Assembly (NCBI RefSeq): GCF_003387575.1
Contig: NZ_QUAB01000043.1
Coordinates: 62,001-126,000 of the forward strand
From: Microbacterium bovistercoris
Lineage (GTDB): Bacteria; Actinomycetota; Actinomycetes; Actinomycetales; Microbacteriaceae
DNA: 64,000 nt
Direction: 5' to 3'
Shown in pieces: positions 1 to 9,069 of this stretch (within the stretch, counting starts at the first letter, position 1; each line of letters begins with the position of its first letter). The notes beneath the pieces are model-generated. The model ran no database searches. It was not told where the DNA came from and saw only the letters and a program-made list of their open reading frames with translations. The position numbers and the translations under genes are program-made.

Positions 1-789
1 CGTGAAGCCGAGCAGCACCCCGGCGATCGTGGCGTGGATGCCCGAGGCGTGCATGAGCGCCCAGGCGACGAAGCCGATCGGCAGCAGGATCAGCCAGGCG
101 GCGGCGGGCCTGGCGTGGAACAGCCGGCGCGACAGCTGCGCGATCACGCCGTAGACCGCGATCGTCAGCAGCGCGAGCAGCAGCGGCACCAGGTCGATCG
201 AGTCGGTGTAGAACACCGCGATGATGGCGATGGCGATGAGGTCGTCGACGACGGCCAGGGTCAGCAGGAAGATCCGCAGCGCGCCCGGCAGGTGCGACCC
301 GACCAGGGCGAGCACGGCGACGGCGAAGGCGATGTCGGTGGCCGTCGGGATCGCCCAGCCGCTCGCCTCGTCGGCGGAGGCGCCGACGACGGCCAGGTAC
401 AGCAGTGCGGGCACCGCCACGCCGCCGATCGCGGCGACGACGGGCACGACGGCCGTGCGCGCGGAGCGCAGGTCGCCGGCGACGAACTCGCGTTTCAGTT
501 CGAGGCCGACGAGGAAGAAGAAGATCGCCAGCAGGCCGTCCGCCGCCCAGTCGCCGAGCGGAAGCTTCAGGTGCCACGGCTCGTAGCCGATCTCGGTGTC
601 ACGGAGCGCGAAGTAACTGTCGGCCCAGGGGGAGTTGGCCCACACCAGCGCGACGGCGGCGAAGGTCACCAGCAGGATTCCGCCGATGGTCTCTTTGCGC
701 AGGATCTCACCGATCCTGCGGGCCTCGGCGCGGGAGGCGACGGGGAAGACCGCACGGAGGCGGGGCGGACGGGAGGGGGCAGGCGACAT
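1..789 (-). CDS. nhaA: Na+/H+ antiporter NhaA, C-terminus cut by window edge
   Basis: The reverse strand from 789 encodes an integral-membrane antiporter that exchanges cytoplasmic sodium for external protons. The N-terminus reads through [10 protein letters not shown] into successive hydrophobic helices. The family signatures TATDIAFA (the TM4 aspartate) and [10 protein letters not shown] (the paired TM5 aspartates) are intact, so the part in view looks functional. The start is the ATG at 789; the frame stays open to base 1, so about 263 residues are visible and the C-terminal helices lie outside the window. Homologues are usually about 390-450 residues. It is divergent from nothing obvious; the glycosyltransferase gene ends 62 bases upstream on the same strand. 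Confidence 0.93.
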   Translation of the reverse strand, partial: MSPAPSRPPRLRAVFPVASRAEARRIGEILRKETIGGILLVTFAAVALVWANSPWADSYFALRDTEIGYEPWHLKLPLGDWAADGLLAIFFFLVGLELKREFVAGDLRSARTAVVPVVAAIGGVAVPALLYLAVVGASADEASGWAIPTATDIAFAVAVLALVGSHLPGALRIFLLTLAVVDDLIAIAIIAVFYTDSIDLVPLLLALLTIAVYGVIAQLSRRLFHARPAAAWLILLPIGFVAWALMHASGIHATIAGVLLGFT

Positions 790-851
790 GGCGGCCTTTC
801 GGTCGACGGACAACGACGTCGACCAGGCTTCCCGACTCTCCGTGGACGAGC

Positions 852-2141
852 TTACCGGTGGGGGTTGCGTGGTCGCTGATCGCGAGTCAGGTGCGACCGC
901 TCGACGATCCGCTCCAGCACGCTCACGGCCTCGCCGGTGCCGTCCTCCTGCGACATCCGCTCGGCGATCTCGGGTGCCCGGCGGCGGTGCTCCGCCGAGT
1001 CGACGAGCTCGCGCAGCCGGGCGGACAGTCCGTCGGCAGTGATCCGCTTCTGCGGTAGCGGTTCCGGGCCGGCGCCGAGGAGGTGCACGCGCTTGCCCCA
1101 GAACGGCTGATCGCCGAGCACGGGGCAGGTCAGCGTGGGGCGGCCGGCGCGCAGTCCTGCGGCGGTGGTGCCCGAGCCGCCGTGGTGCACGACGGCGGCG
1201 ACCAGCGGGAACAGCTCGGCGTGCGGGGCGTCGTCGATCACGTGCACGTGCTCGTCGTCCGACACATCGATGCCGCCCCAGCCGCGCGAGACGACCAGGC
1301 GCACGCCCGCCGCCCGCGCCGCCTGCTGCACGGCGAGGCCGCGCGCCGCGGCATCCGTGCGGAATCCCATGCTCCCGAAGCCGAGGTACACCGGCGGTTC
1401 CCCGTCGTCGAGGAACGCGCGCAGCGCGGGCGGCGGGGTCCACGCGACGGGCGGCTCCGGGCGGAACCACGGTCCCGTGATGTGCGCCGAGTCCGGGTAG
1501 TCGGCCGGGCGCGGCACGATGTGCCGGCTGAACGGGTAGAGCACCGGCACCTGCTCACCGTCGCGGTGCAGGTAGTCGCTGAGACGGCTCGCGCGACGGA
1601 TGCCGAGCTCGGTGCGGCGGAACCGGTTGATCATGCCGCCGTAGGCGATCGCCGTGAACCTGTTGAACTGGTAGGTCGCGCGGTTCAGGGGGCCGGGGAG
1701 GTCCGCGGTGAGGAACGGGATCGGGAAGGCGCGGGTCGGGGTGAGGAACGGCAGCGGCAGGGATGCCACGAACGGCACTCCGAGGCGTTCCGCGATGTGC
1801 GGTCCGGCCAGCGCCTTCGGGTGCGAGATGACCACCTCCGGTTCGGTGCGCTGAGCGGCGCGCCACTGGTCGTCCAGGGACTCGCGCATCGCGTCGGTCA
1901 TGCGGCGCATGGTGCGCACGGCATCCGTCGGCTTGATCACCGTGGTCATCTGCTCGCGGACAAGTTCGTGCATCCGCGTGGCGCCCGGCTCGAAGCCGAC
2001 GCCCGCGGCCTCGGCGTCGGCGCGGTAGGGCTCGGGGGCGCACAGCACCGGATCGTGGCCCTCGGCCCGCAGGCGCTCGGCAAGCGCCAGATAGGGCTCG
2101 ACGTCGCCGCGGGTGCCGAAGGTGGAGATGAGTGCGCGCAT
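852..2141 (-). CDS. Glycosyltransferase of the GT1 / MGT type (YjiC-like)
   Basis: This 429-residue protein transfers a sugar from a nucleotide donor to a small lipophilic acceptor (sterol, macrolide or flavonoid-like); the acceptor cannot be read from sequence. The N-terminus [19 protein letters not shown] is the usual GT-B opening, and the donor-binding stretch [17 protein letters not shown] followed by [10 protein letters not shown] lies near residues 305-335. There is no signal peptide, so it should be cytosolic. It starts at an ATG 14 bases downstream of a 12-base perfect palindrome that could be an operator. Family assignment is firm; the substrate is unknown. Confidence 0.88.
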   Translation of the reverse strand: MRALISTFGTRGDVEPYLALAERLRAEGHDPVLCAPEPYRADAEAAGVGFEPGATRMHELVREQMTTVIKPTDAVRTMRRMTDAMRESLDDQWRAAQRTEPEVVISHPKALAGPHIAERLGVPFVASLPLPFLTPTRAFPIPFLTADLPGPLNRATYQFNRFTAIAYGGMINRFRRTELGIRRASRLSDYLHRDGEQVPVLYPFSRHIVPRPADYPDSAHITGPWFRPEPPVAWTPPPALRAFLDDGEPPVYLGFGSMGFRTDAAARGLAVQQAARAAGVRLVVSRGWGGIDVSDDEHVHVIDDAPHAELFPLVAAVVHHGGSGTTAAGLRAGRPTLTCPVLGDQPFWGKRVHLLGAGPEPLPQKRITADGLSARLRELVDSAEHRRRAPEIAERMSQEDGTGEAVSVLERIVERSHLTRDQRPRNPHR

Positions 2142-2155
2142 GGTCTGCTCCTGGC

Positions 2156-2167
2156 TCGTTCGAACGA
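2156..2167. promoter_or_regulatory. Perfect 12-base palindrome upstream of the glycosyltransferase
   Basis: TCGTTCGAACGA lies 14 bases upstream of the glycosyltransferase start. It could be a repressor site for that gene, but no cognate regulator is adjacent and a palindrome of this size may be chance in GC-rich DNA. Confidence 0.3.
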
Positions 2168-2276
2168 ACTGCCGACCAGACTTCCCGGCGCACCATCGGC
2201 GAGACTACGCCCTTCATCGGCGGAACGACAGCCCTGGCGTCGAGGTGTCGTCGGTGGCGCGGCGCACCGCCGTGGT

Positions 2277-3659
2277 CTACCGCAGCGCCGCCCGCGCGAA
2301 CAGCCGCACGTCATCGCTCGTGCCGCGATCGGACTGCCGCTTCCAGTACTCGTCGGCGACATACATCAGCACCTGGTCCGCGTGGAAGGTGGCGTGACGG
2401 ATGTCGCGCTCGGTGAACGCGCATCCGGTCGATGACGCCCAGCCGCTCATCTCCATGCCGAACGCCACCGTCTCCCAGCTCCGGGTCTTCGGCGTGCCAT
2501 CGGCGATGGAGAGGAGTTGCAGCACGGCAGCATCCGTCTCCGCCTCGCCGAGCTTGCGATACAGCCCGCCGGCGACCAGGCGCAACTGCTGGAGAGGGTC
2601 GCCGAGCGCCTTCTTCGCCGCGGCGCTCAGCAGCAGCCGACCCTTGGCGACGCGGACCAGTCCGATGCGCTGAGCGGTCTCTCGCAACACGAGGATCGGC
2701 GGCGTGACGTCTTCGCGGTTGCCCTTGCCCATCCCTTTCCACTCCTTCATCCAGCCGAGCTGCGTCATGCCGTCGAGCACGGTGGCAGGGGGCATCCACC
2801 CGGCTGCGGTCAGCGCGAGCCCGCCTGTGCCGACGGCGTCCATCAGCCACCCGAACGGGCGGATGATGCGCGCGGCATCCTCCGGCGCGATGTCGACGGG
2901 GTCGAGGATGCCGGTGGCGTGCAGGTGCCGGCGCAGCTCGGAGCGGATCGGCGGAGGCAGCTGAGACAGGAAGACCGCGAGCGGCGACGCATCATTGAAG
3001 TCGCCTGCCCGGCGATGCCGATCGGCCTTGACGATCCCCGACATGTCGTCCGCCGCATAGCCGGACGACTCCGCAGTGAACCGCAGGTTCAGTTCGGACT
3101 GCATGCCGACCAGGTCGAACGCTCCGGGTCCGGTTCCGGCCCATGGGCCGACAGTCGCACGCATCCAGCTGACGATCTCATCGTGCTCCGGATGCCGCGG
3201 ATCGGCGGCGATCTCGAGCTTCTCGGTGTACCCGCGGAGGCCGCCGGAGTCCTCGAAAGGGCCCCGTCGGGCACCGTCGAGTAGCACGACCGGCGCGAAC
3301 ACCGGATCGCTCTGGTGCCGACCGGTCACGTCGGTGCGCACCGTCCAGCCGTCACCGAAGTCGTATTCGTACCAGAGCGCGTCCATCGTTCTGAGGACGT
3401 CCTCGACGCGGTATTCGATCTCGGAGAGGGCATCGTCCTCGGCGTCCGGGGCGTAGGGCGACTCCCAGCGGCGTCCCGCGCCGCCGGGGACATCCGGATC
3501 GGCATCCGTGAACTGGTGCAGGTGCATCTCGCGCCAGCCGAACAGCAGCTGCAGGGCGTCGTGCAGGTCGGCGAGGCGCAGCGAGCCGTCGATCTCGAGC
3601 TCGCGCCAGATCTCGGGGGCGCTGCCGACGAGAGTCGCGCGCAGGCGGTATCGGGTCAT
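2277..3659 (-). CDS. Plasmid pRiA4b ORF-3 family protein
   Basis: A 460-residue soluble protein. Residues 1 to about 190 match the pRiA4b ORF-3-like (IS1096 TnpR-like) fold: it opens YRLRATLVGSAPEIWRELEI, has the W-H-L-H element WREMHLHQF, and the YEYDFGDGWTV motif. The remainder carries no domain I can name. An open frame extends 109 codons further upstream, but that part is arginine-rich shadow of the toxin gene, so I place the start at the ATG at 3659. That ATG overlaps the stop of the PIN toxin by four bases (ATGA), so the gene is translationally coupled to the toxin-antitoxin pair. Its biochemical function is not known. Confidence 0.8.
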   Translation of the reverse strand: MTRYRLRATLVGSAPEIWRELEIDGSLRLADLHDALQLLFGWREMHLHQFTDADPDVPGGAGRRWESPYAPDAEDDALSEIEYRVEDVLRTMDALWYEYDFGDGWTVRTDVTGRHQSDPVFAPVVLLDGARRGPFEDSGGLRGYTEKLEIAADPRHPEHDEIVSWMRATVGPWAGTGPGAFDLVGMQSELNLRFTAESSGYAADDMSGIVKADRHRRAGDFNDASPLAVFLSQLPPPIRSELRRHLHATGILDPVDIAPEDAARIIRPFGWLMDAVGTGGLALTAAGWMPPATVLDGMTQLGWMKEWKGMGKGNREDVTPPILVLRETAQRIGLVRVAKGRLLLSAAAKKALGDPLQQLRLVAGGLYRKLGEAETDAAVLQLLSIADGTPKTRSWETVAFGMEMSGWASSTGCAFTERDIRHATFHADQVLMYVADEYWKRQSDRGTSDDVRLFARAALR

Positions 3660-4084
3660 CGTTCCTCTTCCGGAAGCCAGGGATTCACCACTCGGGCGCC
3701 GGTGCCCTCGAAGTCGCGCACGTTCCGGGTCGCGATGACGGCATCGGCGCGGACGGCGATCGCGGCGATCTGTGCATCGCCGATGCTGATCGGACGTCCG
3801 GCTGCGCGTCGTCCGGCGACGATTCGGCCGTACTCGATCGCATCCGGGGTGGCGAAAGGCAGGATGCGTTCGCGGAACCCGTCGAGCACGCGTGCGAAGT
3901 TCTCCGTCAGCAGTCTGCGCTTCGCGCCGACGGGCAGGAGAGCGATTCCGAGCGACAGCTCCGCAACGACGGGGGCTGCGGTCCACACCTCCTGGGTTCG
4001 AAGCTCATCGAGCCACGCGTGAACTCGGCCGTCCGGGTCGGGTTGCATGAACTCCGACACGACGTTCGTGTCGAGCACGATCAC
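3656..4084 (-). CDS. PIN-domain ribonuclease toxin (FitB/VapC type)
   Basis: A 142-residue PIN-domain protein of the usual toxin length. Acidic metal-binding positions are visible in the N-terminal VLDTNVVSE, in the mid-protein ELSLGIALLP helix, and in the C-terminal SIGDAQIAAIA and ATRNVRDFEG segments. Such toxins cleave RNA when freed from their antitoxin. The start is a GTG at 4084 that overlaps the TGA of the antitoxin (GTGA), and its own stop overlaps the start of the pRiA4b-like gene, giving a tightly coupled three-gene operon. Confidence 0.9.
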   Translation of the reverse strand: MIVLDTNVVSEFMQPDPDGRVHAWLDELRTQEVWTAAPVVAELSLGIALLPVGAKRRLLTENFARVLDGFRERILPFATPDAIEYGRIVAGRRAAGRPISIGDAQIAAIAVRADAVIATRNVRDFEGTGARVVNPWLPEEER

Positions 4085-4317
4085 GGCAGATCCATGGGTT
4101 CGGGGAACTCGTCCCGTGGCGGAATGGGTGGGGCCCCGACGCCACCGAAGGTCTCGACGAGGAACGTGCCGAAGCCCCGTTCATCGTCGTCCACTGCTAC
4201 CGCGGAGGTCAGGATGCTCCGTGCTTCTGCTTCCATGGAGCGGCCTTCACGCGCCGCGCGCACCTTCAACGCCGTCACGGTGCCCTCGTCGAGCCCGCGC
4301 ACTGTGATGGTGGCCAT
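4081..4317 (-). CDS. Ribbon-helix-helix antitoxin, FitA type
   Basis: A 78-residue antitoxin. It opens MATITVRGLDEGTVTALKVR, a ribbon-helix-helix DNA-binding segment, continues with the helix REGRSMEAEARSIL typical of FitA, and ends in an acidic and proline-rich tail that would wrap the toxin. The frame is open further upstream, but the ATG at 4317 gives the family length and places a perfect inverted repeat just ahead of the gene. It should neutralise the downstream PIN toxin and repress its own operon. Confidence 0.88.
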   Translation of the reverse strand: MATITVRGLDEGTVTALKVRAAREGRSMEAEARSILTSAVAVDDDERGFGTFLVETFGGVGAPPIPPRDEFPEPMDLP

Positions 4318-4329
4318 GGCGTCGCCTCC

Positions 4330-4355
4330 TGACTGCAATGCTGGCATTGCAGTCA
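4330..4355. promoter_or_regulatory. Likely autoregulatory operator of the FitAB-type operon
   Basis: Two perfect 12-base arms, TGACTGCAATGC and GCATTGCAGTCA, are separated by two bases and lie 12 bases upstream of the antitoxin ATG. Position and symmetry fit binding by a ribbon-helix-helix antitoxin or toxin-antitoxin complex, which is how FitAB/VapBC operons are normally repressed. Confidence 0.7.
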
Positions 4356-4530
4356 CACGATACGCCCTGAGGTTCGTCATGTCACCAGGCTGTCGGGACC
4401 CACCGACGCCGCAGCGGGCGGATGCCGCGAATGTGGACAGCGCACGCTCTCCGCCGGCTGTGCAGGGTGATTGACGCCCGGGTCGCTGTCCGATACTGTC
4501 TCCGAGGTTACCTAATCGAATCGAGACCGG

Positions 4531-5676
4531 ATGACATCGGGCACCCCGCGCACGCTCCGCACCCTCAACGAGGGCGCGGTCCTCGATGCGCTGTTCCGGC
4601 ACGGCCCGCTGACCAGGCCCGAGATCGAACAGCTCACGGGGCTGTCCAAGCCCGCCGCCGCGCGGCTGCTGCTGCGCGTCGAGGAGGCGGGCGTGGTGGT
4701 GCGCGACGGCGAGCGGGCCAGCAGGTCGGGCCCGCCGGCCCAGGTGTGGCGGGCGAACCCGCGGGCGGCGCTGGTCGCGGGCATCACGGTGACCGCCGAG
4801 CGGATCGCCGCCGAGGTGTGCGATCTCGACGGCTCACCCCTGGGTGAGGCCTCTGCAGACAACACGGTGACGGATGCCGCGCAGATCGCGCCCGCGCTGC
4901 GGGCGCTGCTCGAGGCGGCGCTGACCGACTGCGGTGCGGATGTCGCGCAGGTGCGCGACGTCACGATCGGCGTTCCCGGTGTGATCGACCCGATCCCCGG
5001 TGTGCTGCGGCACAGCGGACGACTGCCCGCATGGGTGGGCGTCGACGTGATCGGCCTCGTCGCCGCGGAACTGCCGGGGACCACCGTGTACACCGCGAAC
5101 GACGTCGGCCTGGTGCTGATCGCCGAGGCCGAGTTCGGCGCCGCGCGCGATGCGGCATCCGTCGTGCTGGTGTGGGTGGGCTCGGGCATCAAGGCCGCGT
5201 TCCTGCGCGACGGCGAGCTGATGCTCGGCCCGCACGGCTCGGCCGGCGAGATCGGCAGCGTGATCGTGCCGGCGTTCGACGTCGTGCCCGACCGGTCCAG
5301 CGAGCGGAGCAGGGCGGTGCCCGGTGGCGGCGTGCTGCTGGAGCAGCTGCTGCAGCCGTCCGCGCTGCAGGCCCTGGAGCTGCCCGCGATCGCCGACCGG
5401 CTCGCGGTCGCGGTCTCCTCGGCGGCGGCGCTGCTCGACCCAGAGCGGGTCGTGATCGCCGGCTCGCTGTCGGACGCGTACGGCACGGCGCTCGCCGACG
5501 CGGTTCAGGAGCGTCTGGGCTTCCTGCCGCACGACCGCCCGGATGTGCGGTGCGGCGAGCTGGGCGCGCGGGCGCAGGTCCGCGGCGCAGTGTGCCTGTC
5601 GCAGCGCAGCGCCCGGGCCCGGTTGGTGGGCGCCGGCAGCCTTGCCGACGTCGTCCTGCCGGTCTCGGCTCGCTGA
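4531..5676 (+). CDS. ROK-family transcriptional regulator
   Basis: A 381-residue protein with an N-terminal winged helix (residues about 10-65, including LTRPEIEQLTGLSKPAAARL) followed by an actin-like ROK fold. The ATP/sugar-binding style segments VTIGVPGVIDP and the glycine-rich HGSAGEIGSV are visible. The zinc-binding CxCGxxGC motif of many ROK proteins is not apparent. ROK regulators of this build usually sense a sugar and control its uptake or catabolism. A PIG-L-like deacetylase follows 65 bases downstream on the same strand, so the ligand may be an N-acetylated sugar; that is inference. Confidence 0.85.
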   Translation: MTSGTPRTLRTLNEGAVLDALFRHGPLTRPEIEQLTGLSKPAAARLLLRVEEAGVVVRDGERASRSGPPAQVWRANPRAALVAGITVTAERIAAEVCDLDGSPLGEASADNTVTDAAQIAPALRALLEAALTDCGADVAQVRDVTIGVPGVIDPIPGVLRHSGRLPAWVGVDVIGLVAAELPGTTVYTANDVGLVLIAEAEFGAARDAASVVLVWVGSGIKAAFLRDGELMLGPHGSAGEIGSVIVPAFDVVPDRSSERSRAVPGGGVLLEQLLQPSALQALELPAIADRLAVAVSSAAALLDPERVVIAGSLSDAYGTALADAVQERLGFLPHDRPDVRCGELGARAQVRGAVCLSQRSARARLVGAGSLADVVLPVSAR

Positions 5677-5741
5677 GGCATCCCGCTCTCCGCATCCATC
5701 ATCCGGATGCCGGCATCCGGCATCCCTGTCGAAAGGCACCC

Positions 5742-6566
5742 ATGAAGAAGCATCTGAAGGTTCTGGTCGTCGTCGCGCACCCCGACGAGGCCGAGGAGTA
5801 CGCGTCGGGCACGCTGGCGCTGCTGGCCGATGCCGGGCACCACGTGAAGGTGCTCTCGACCACCAACGGCGACGCCGGGCACATGGAGCTCGGCCCCGAA
5901 GACCTGGTGCGCCGGCGCGTGAGCGAGGCGCACGCCGCCGCCGAGATCATCGGCCTGGCCGACTACGAGGTCTGGGACGAGCACGACGGCGACATGGTCG
6001 ACACGCAGGCGCTGCGGCAGCGGATGCTGCGGGCGATCCGCCAGTGGCGCACCGACCTGATCATCACGTTCACCGACGAGGGCGACGGGCACAACGACAA
6101 CCGGCTGGCGGGGCGCCTGGTGCGCAACGTCATGGGGCTGACCACCCTGCCGAACCCGTGCCGCGACATCCCGCCGCTCGAGGAGCAGCCGATCGTGCTC
6201 CGGATGATCGACTACGGCTCGATCGAGCAGCACCGTGCGGATGTGGCCGTCGCCGTCGACGCGGTGATCGACCGCAAGCTGCGCGCGTGCGCGGCGCACG
6301 CCTCGCAGTTCCTCGAGTTCGCCCCGGCGCAGCGCGACCTGCTGCACCTGGTTCCGGATGCTGCGGACACGGCCGCCGTGGACGAGTTCATCGTGAAGCA
6401 CTGGAGCGAGTTCCTCGAGACGCAGGACGCCGCGCGGCCGGCACTTGAGCGCGCCTACGGGGATGCCGCGAAGGATGTGCGGTTCGCGGAGACGTTCGAA
6501 CTGGCCCCGTTCGGACGCCCGACGACCGCGGAGGAGGTGGAGCGGATCCTGCTCTCCCGCGGATGA
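5742..6566 (+). CDS. PIG-L family deacetylase-like protein with altered metal motif
   Basis: A 274-residue protein of the LmbE/PIG-L fold, whose members are zinc-dependent de-N-acetylases of amino sugars. It opens KHLKVLVVVAHPDEAEEYASG and continues with the usual TNGDAGH and the DLIITFTDEGDGHNDNR segment. Typical members have AHPDDE and a later HPDH; here these read AHPDEA and HNDN, so two of the usual metal ligands differ. The start is the ATG at 5742 with GAAAGG six bases ahead; an in-frame extension to 5031 is shadow coding inside the ROK gene. Activity, if any, may use a different metal geometry. Confidence 0.8.
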   Translation: MKKHLKVLVVVAHPDEAEEYASGTLALLADAGHHVKVLSTTNGDAGHMELGPEDLVRRRVSEAHAAAEIIGLADYEVWDEHDGDMVDTQALRQRMLRAIRQWRTDLIITFTDEGDGHNDNRLAGRLVRNVMGLTTLPNPCRDIPPLEEQPIVLRMIDYGSIEQHRADVAVAVDAVIDRKLRACAAHASQFLEFAPAQRDLLHLVPDAADTAAVDEFIVKHWSEFLETQDAARPALERAYGDAAKDVRFAETFELAPFGRPTTAEEVERILLSRG

Positions 6567-6607
6567 GGTCCGCCGGCCACGCGGTGTCCGGGCACCCTTC
6601 CCGGGGT

Positions 6608-6782
6608 GTTGAGCTTTCCGGGTGTTGGCATGCCCTGGGTCCTGGGGCTACCCCCGGGCGTCGGCCTGCCCGGGCGTTGACCTGCCCCCGGGCGTTGGCC
6701 TACTTGCGGCGTTGGCCTTCCTGGGGCGTTGAGGTTCCGCGGGCGTTGGTCTTCCCGGGGTGTTGAGCTTCCCGGGTCGTTG
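6608..6782. repeat. Degenerate tandem array with a period of about 17 bases
   Basis: Between the PIG-L-like gene and the FAD oxidoreductase the sequence repeats a unit like CCCGGGCGTTGGCCT. The GTTG core recurs at 6608, 6624, 6676, 6694, 6711, 6728, 6745, 6762 and 6779, that is every 16-18 bases apart from a diverged stretch around 6640-6670. It runs directly into an interspersed repeat at 6777. No coding function is evident. Confidence 0.65.
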
Positions 6783-6803
6783 AGCGAGCGGAGCGAGACG
6801 AAA
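6777..6803 (+). repeat. Interspersed repeat, GAGCGAGACGAA family
   Basis: TCGTTGAGCGAGCGGAGCG followed by AGACGAAA matches the core found at about 15.7, 16.7, 40.1 and 46.0 kb. It sits just downstream of the stop of the FAD oxidoreductase gene, consistent with REP-like elements that settle at gene ends. Confidence 0.65.
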
Positions 6804-6821
6804 TGCGTCAGTGCCCCATCG

Positions 6822-8147
6822 TCACGCCAGCCCGTGGTGCGTGCGGAACAGGTTCTCCGGGTCGTACGCGTGCTTGATCCGCGCGAGCCGCTCGACGTCG
6901 TCCGGCAGGTACCCGCTCGCGAGCTCCTCGGCCGTGACGTCCGGCCCGGAGAGGAAGTTCACGCACACCCCGCCCGTGGCCCACGGCTCGACCGCGGCGA
7001 ACAGCTCCGCGAACCGCGCCTGCAGCGCAGGAGCCTCGTCGGGCCCGGCGGCGCCGCCGACGTAGAGCACGAACTCGCCGTCGCGACGTCCGAGTGCACT
7101 GGGCCGTTCGGCCGGTCGCGCCAGCGCCCCGCCGGCGTGACGGAGTTCCAGCAGGAAAGGTGCTGCGGCATCCGGTCCGGCGTGCCGGAGCACCGCCTGC
7201 ACCGCGTCGGCGTCGAGCGTCCGCAGCATCCGATTGCGGGCGTGGAAGGCGACCGGGATCGTGGGCTCGGCGTGGATCGAGCCGACGGCGGAGTACGGCA
7301 TCTCGGTCACGGTGTCGGTGATCGGACCGAGCGCGCGGAACGGGGCGATGAGCCGCTCGCCCTCTGCGGCCGAGCCGGTGAACAGGATGCGGAGGTGCAT
7401 GACGTACTGGCCGCGCAGCGGCTCGGGGAGCACCGGGATGTCGGGCATCCGGATCAACAGGACGGAGGAGGCCATCGTCTCCGGCGGGGTGCGCGTCCAC
7501 TCCGCCCAGAGCGTGAGCGCCTCTTCGACGCGGTCGGCCGCGAAGTGCAGGCCGCCGCCGTACAGGCGGGCGATCGGATGCAGGTCGATCTCGATCGCGG
7601 TCACGACGCCGAGCGTTCCCTTGCCGCCGCCGCGGAGAGCCCAGAACAGGTCGGGCTCGCTGTCGGGGGTGGTGCGTCGCAACACGCCGTCGGCGGTGAC
7701 GACCTCGATCGCCCGCACGTGGTCCACGGCCCAGCCGAGGCTGCGACCGAGCAGGCCCAGACCGCCGCCGAGGTGGTACGAGACGACGCCGACCTCGGGC
7801 GACGAGCCCGAGAGCGGGGCGAGGTCGTTGATCGCGGCGGCCTGCACGAGCTCGCCGCCGCGCACGCCGGCTTCGACGCGCGCCCAGCGGGCGGCCGGGT
7901 CGACCGTGACGCCCTTCATCGCGGAGGTGTTGATGAGCAGCTGCCCGTCGGCCGGGCGCGAGGGGCCGTGGCCGGTGGCGAGCACGGCGACGCCGAGCCC
8001 ACGGCGGCGGGCCTCCCGCACGGCGTGCACGACGTCGTCCGCGGTCCGGGCGACGGCGATGGCCGCGGGGCGGTGCGGGACGGCGAGGTTGTAGCCGCTG
8101 CGCGCGGAGTCGTAGGCGGCATCCGTTTCGGTGAGGTAATCGGTCAT
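6822..8147 (-). CDS. FAD-binding oxidoreductase (berberine-bridge / FAD_binding_4 type)
   Basis: A 441-residue flavoprotein. The N-terminal half has the PP-loop FAD-binding features of this family: ATGHGP for the first flavin loop, EAGVRGGELVQAA, and GVVSYHLGGGLGLLGRSLG for the second. The C-terminal end, LARIKHAYDPENLFRTHHG, is the BBE tail. Such enzymes oxidise small organic substrates; the substrate here is unknown. The start is the ATG at 8147; a longer open frame upstream overlaps the divergent LysR gene and is rejected. The LysR gene 70 bases away is the probable regulator. Confidence 0.9.
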   Translation of the reverse strand: MTDYLTETDAAYDSARSGYNLAVPHRPAAIAVARTADDVVHAVREARRRGLGVAVLATGHGPSRPADGQLLINTSAMKGVTVDPAARWARVEAGVRGGELVQAAAINDLAPLSGSSPEVGVVSYHLGGGLGLLGRSLGWAVDHVRAIEVVTADGVLRRTTPDSEPDLFWALRGGGKGTLGVVTAIEIDLHPIARLYGGGLHFAADRVEEALTLWAEWTRTPPETMASSVLLIRMPDIPVLPEPLRGQYVMHLRILFTGSAAEGERLIAPFRALGPITDTVTEMPYSAVGSIHAEPTIPVAFHARNRMLRTLDADAVQAVLRHAGPDAAAPFLLELRHAGGALARPAERPSALGRRDGEFVLYVGGAAGPDEAPALQARFAELFAAVEPWATGGVCVNFLSGPDVTAEELASGYLPDDVERLARIKHAYDPENLFRTHHGLA

Positions 8148-8217
8148 GTCTCCATCGTCAGCGGCACAGAAAGACCGAACAAGGACGGATGGCGGATGGA
8201 TCGTTAATGTAGAGCGC

Positions 8218-9069
8218 ATGGAACGTCGTGAGATCGAGGTCTTCCTCACGCTCGCCGAGGAGCTGCATTTCGGGCGGACGGCCGACCGTCTGCTGATCTC
8301 GCCGTCGCGGGTGAGCCAGACGATCGCGAACCTCGAGCGCCGGTTCGGCGTGACCCTGTTCGACCGCACCAGCCGGCGGGTGGAGCTGTCGCCGGTGGGT
8401 GCGGCGCTGTACGCCGACGTGCGTGCGGGGCACGATCGCATCCAGCGCGGGATCACGGCGGCGATCGCCGCCGGGCGGGGAGTGGTGGGGACGCTGCGGA
8501 TCGGACTGGAGGCGCCCGCGATCGCCGAGTTGGCCGCGCCGGTGTTCGATCGGTTCCGGGCGGAGAACCCCGGGGTGGAGCTGGTGTTCCGCGAGGCGGG
8601 CTTCGTCGATCCGCTCGACCTGCTGCGTGCGGGCGAGGTCGACGTCACGGTGACGAACGGGCCGGTCGACGAGGAGGGGTTCCAGGAGGGGCCGCTGGTG
8701 TACTCCGAACAGGTGGTGCTGGCGGTGGGGCGGGAGCATCCGCTGGCTGCACGCGTGACGGTGTCGGTCGGGGATCTGGCCGGCGAGACCGTGTTCCGGG
8801 CCGGGCGCCGTGCGGCGCCCTACCGGCCCGAGCCCGACCGCACGGCGCCGACGTTCCTCGACCTGCTGACGCTGATCGCGGCCGGCGAGGGCGTGGTGCC
8901 GCTCGCCGCGCACGCGGCGGACTACTTCGCGCGGCCGAGCCTGGCCATGGTGCCGTTCGAGGAGGGCTCCCCGCCGGTGAGCTGGGTGCTGTGCTGGCGC
9001 CGTGGTCACGCGACGGCCCGGGTGGCCGCGCTCGCGGCAGCCGCGCGGGGCGTGGCCGGGCGGCGGTGA
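8218..9069 (+). CDS. LysR-family transcriptional regulator
   Basis: A 283-residue regulator with a winged-helix N-terminus (EIEVFLTLAEELHFGRTADR) and a periplasmic-binding-like effector domain (GTLRIGLEAPA onwards). I chose the ATG at 8218; the frame continues upstream to 8146 but that part has no homology to the family. TAATGT sits seven bases upstream of the ATG, so the message may be leaderless. It is divergent from the FAD oxidoreductase and probably controls it. Two near-identical DNA-binding domains occur at 59.4 and 61.2 kb. Confidence 0.9.
   Translation: MERREIEVFLTLAEELHFGRTADRLLISPSRVSQTIANLERRFGVTLFDRTSRRVELSPVGAALYADVRAGHDRIQRGITAAIAAGRGVVGTLRIGLEAPAIAELAAPVFDRFRAENPGVELVFREAGFVDPLDLLRAGEVDVTVTNGPVDEEGFQEGPLVYSEQVVLAVGREHPLAARVTVSVGDLAGETVFRAGRRAAPYRPEPDRTAPTFLDLLTLIAAGEGVVPLAAHAADYFARPSLAMVPFEEGSPPVSWVLCWRRGHATARVAALAAAARGVAGRR

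Noticed and set aside
34-1058. Several forward frames across 34-1058
   Set aside because: They are antisense to nhaA and to the end of the glycosyltransferase, both of which carry clear family motifs on the other strand.
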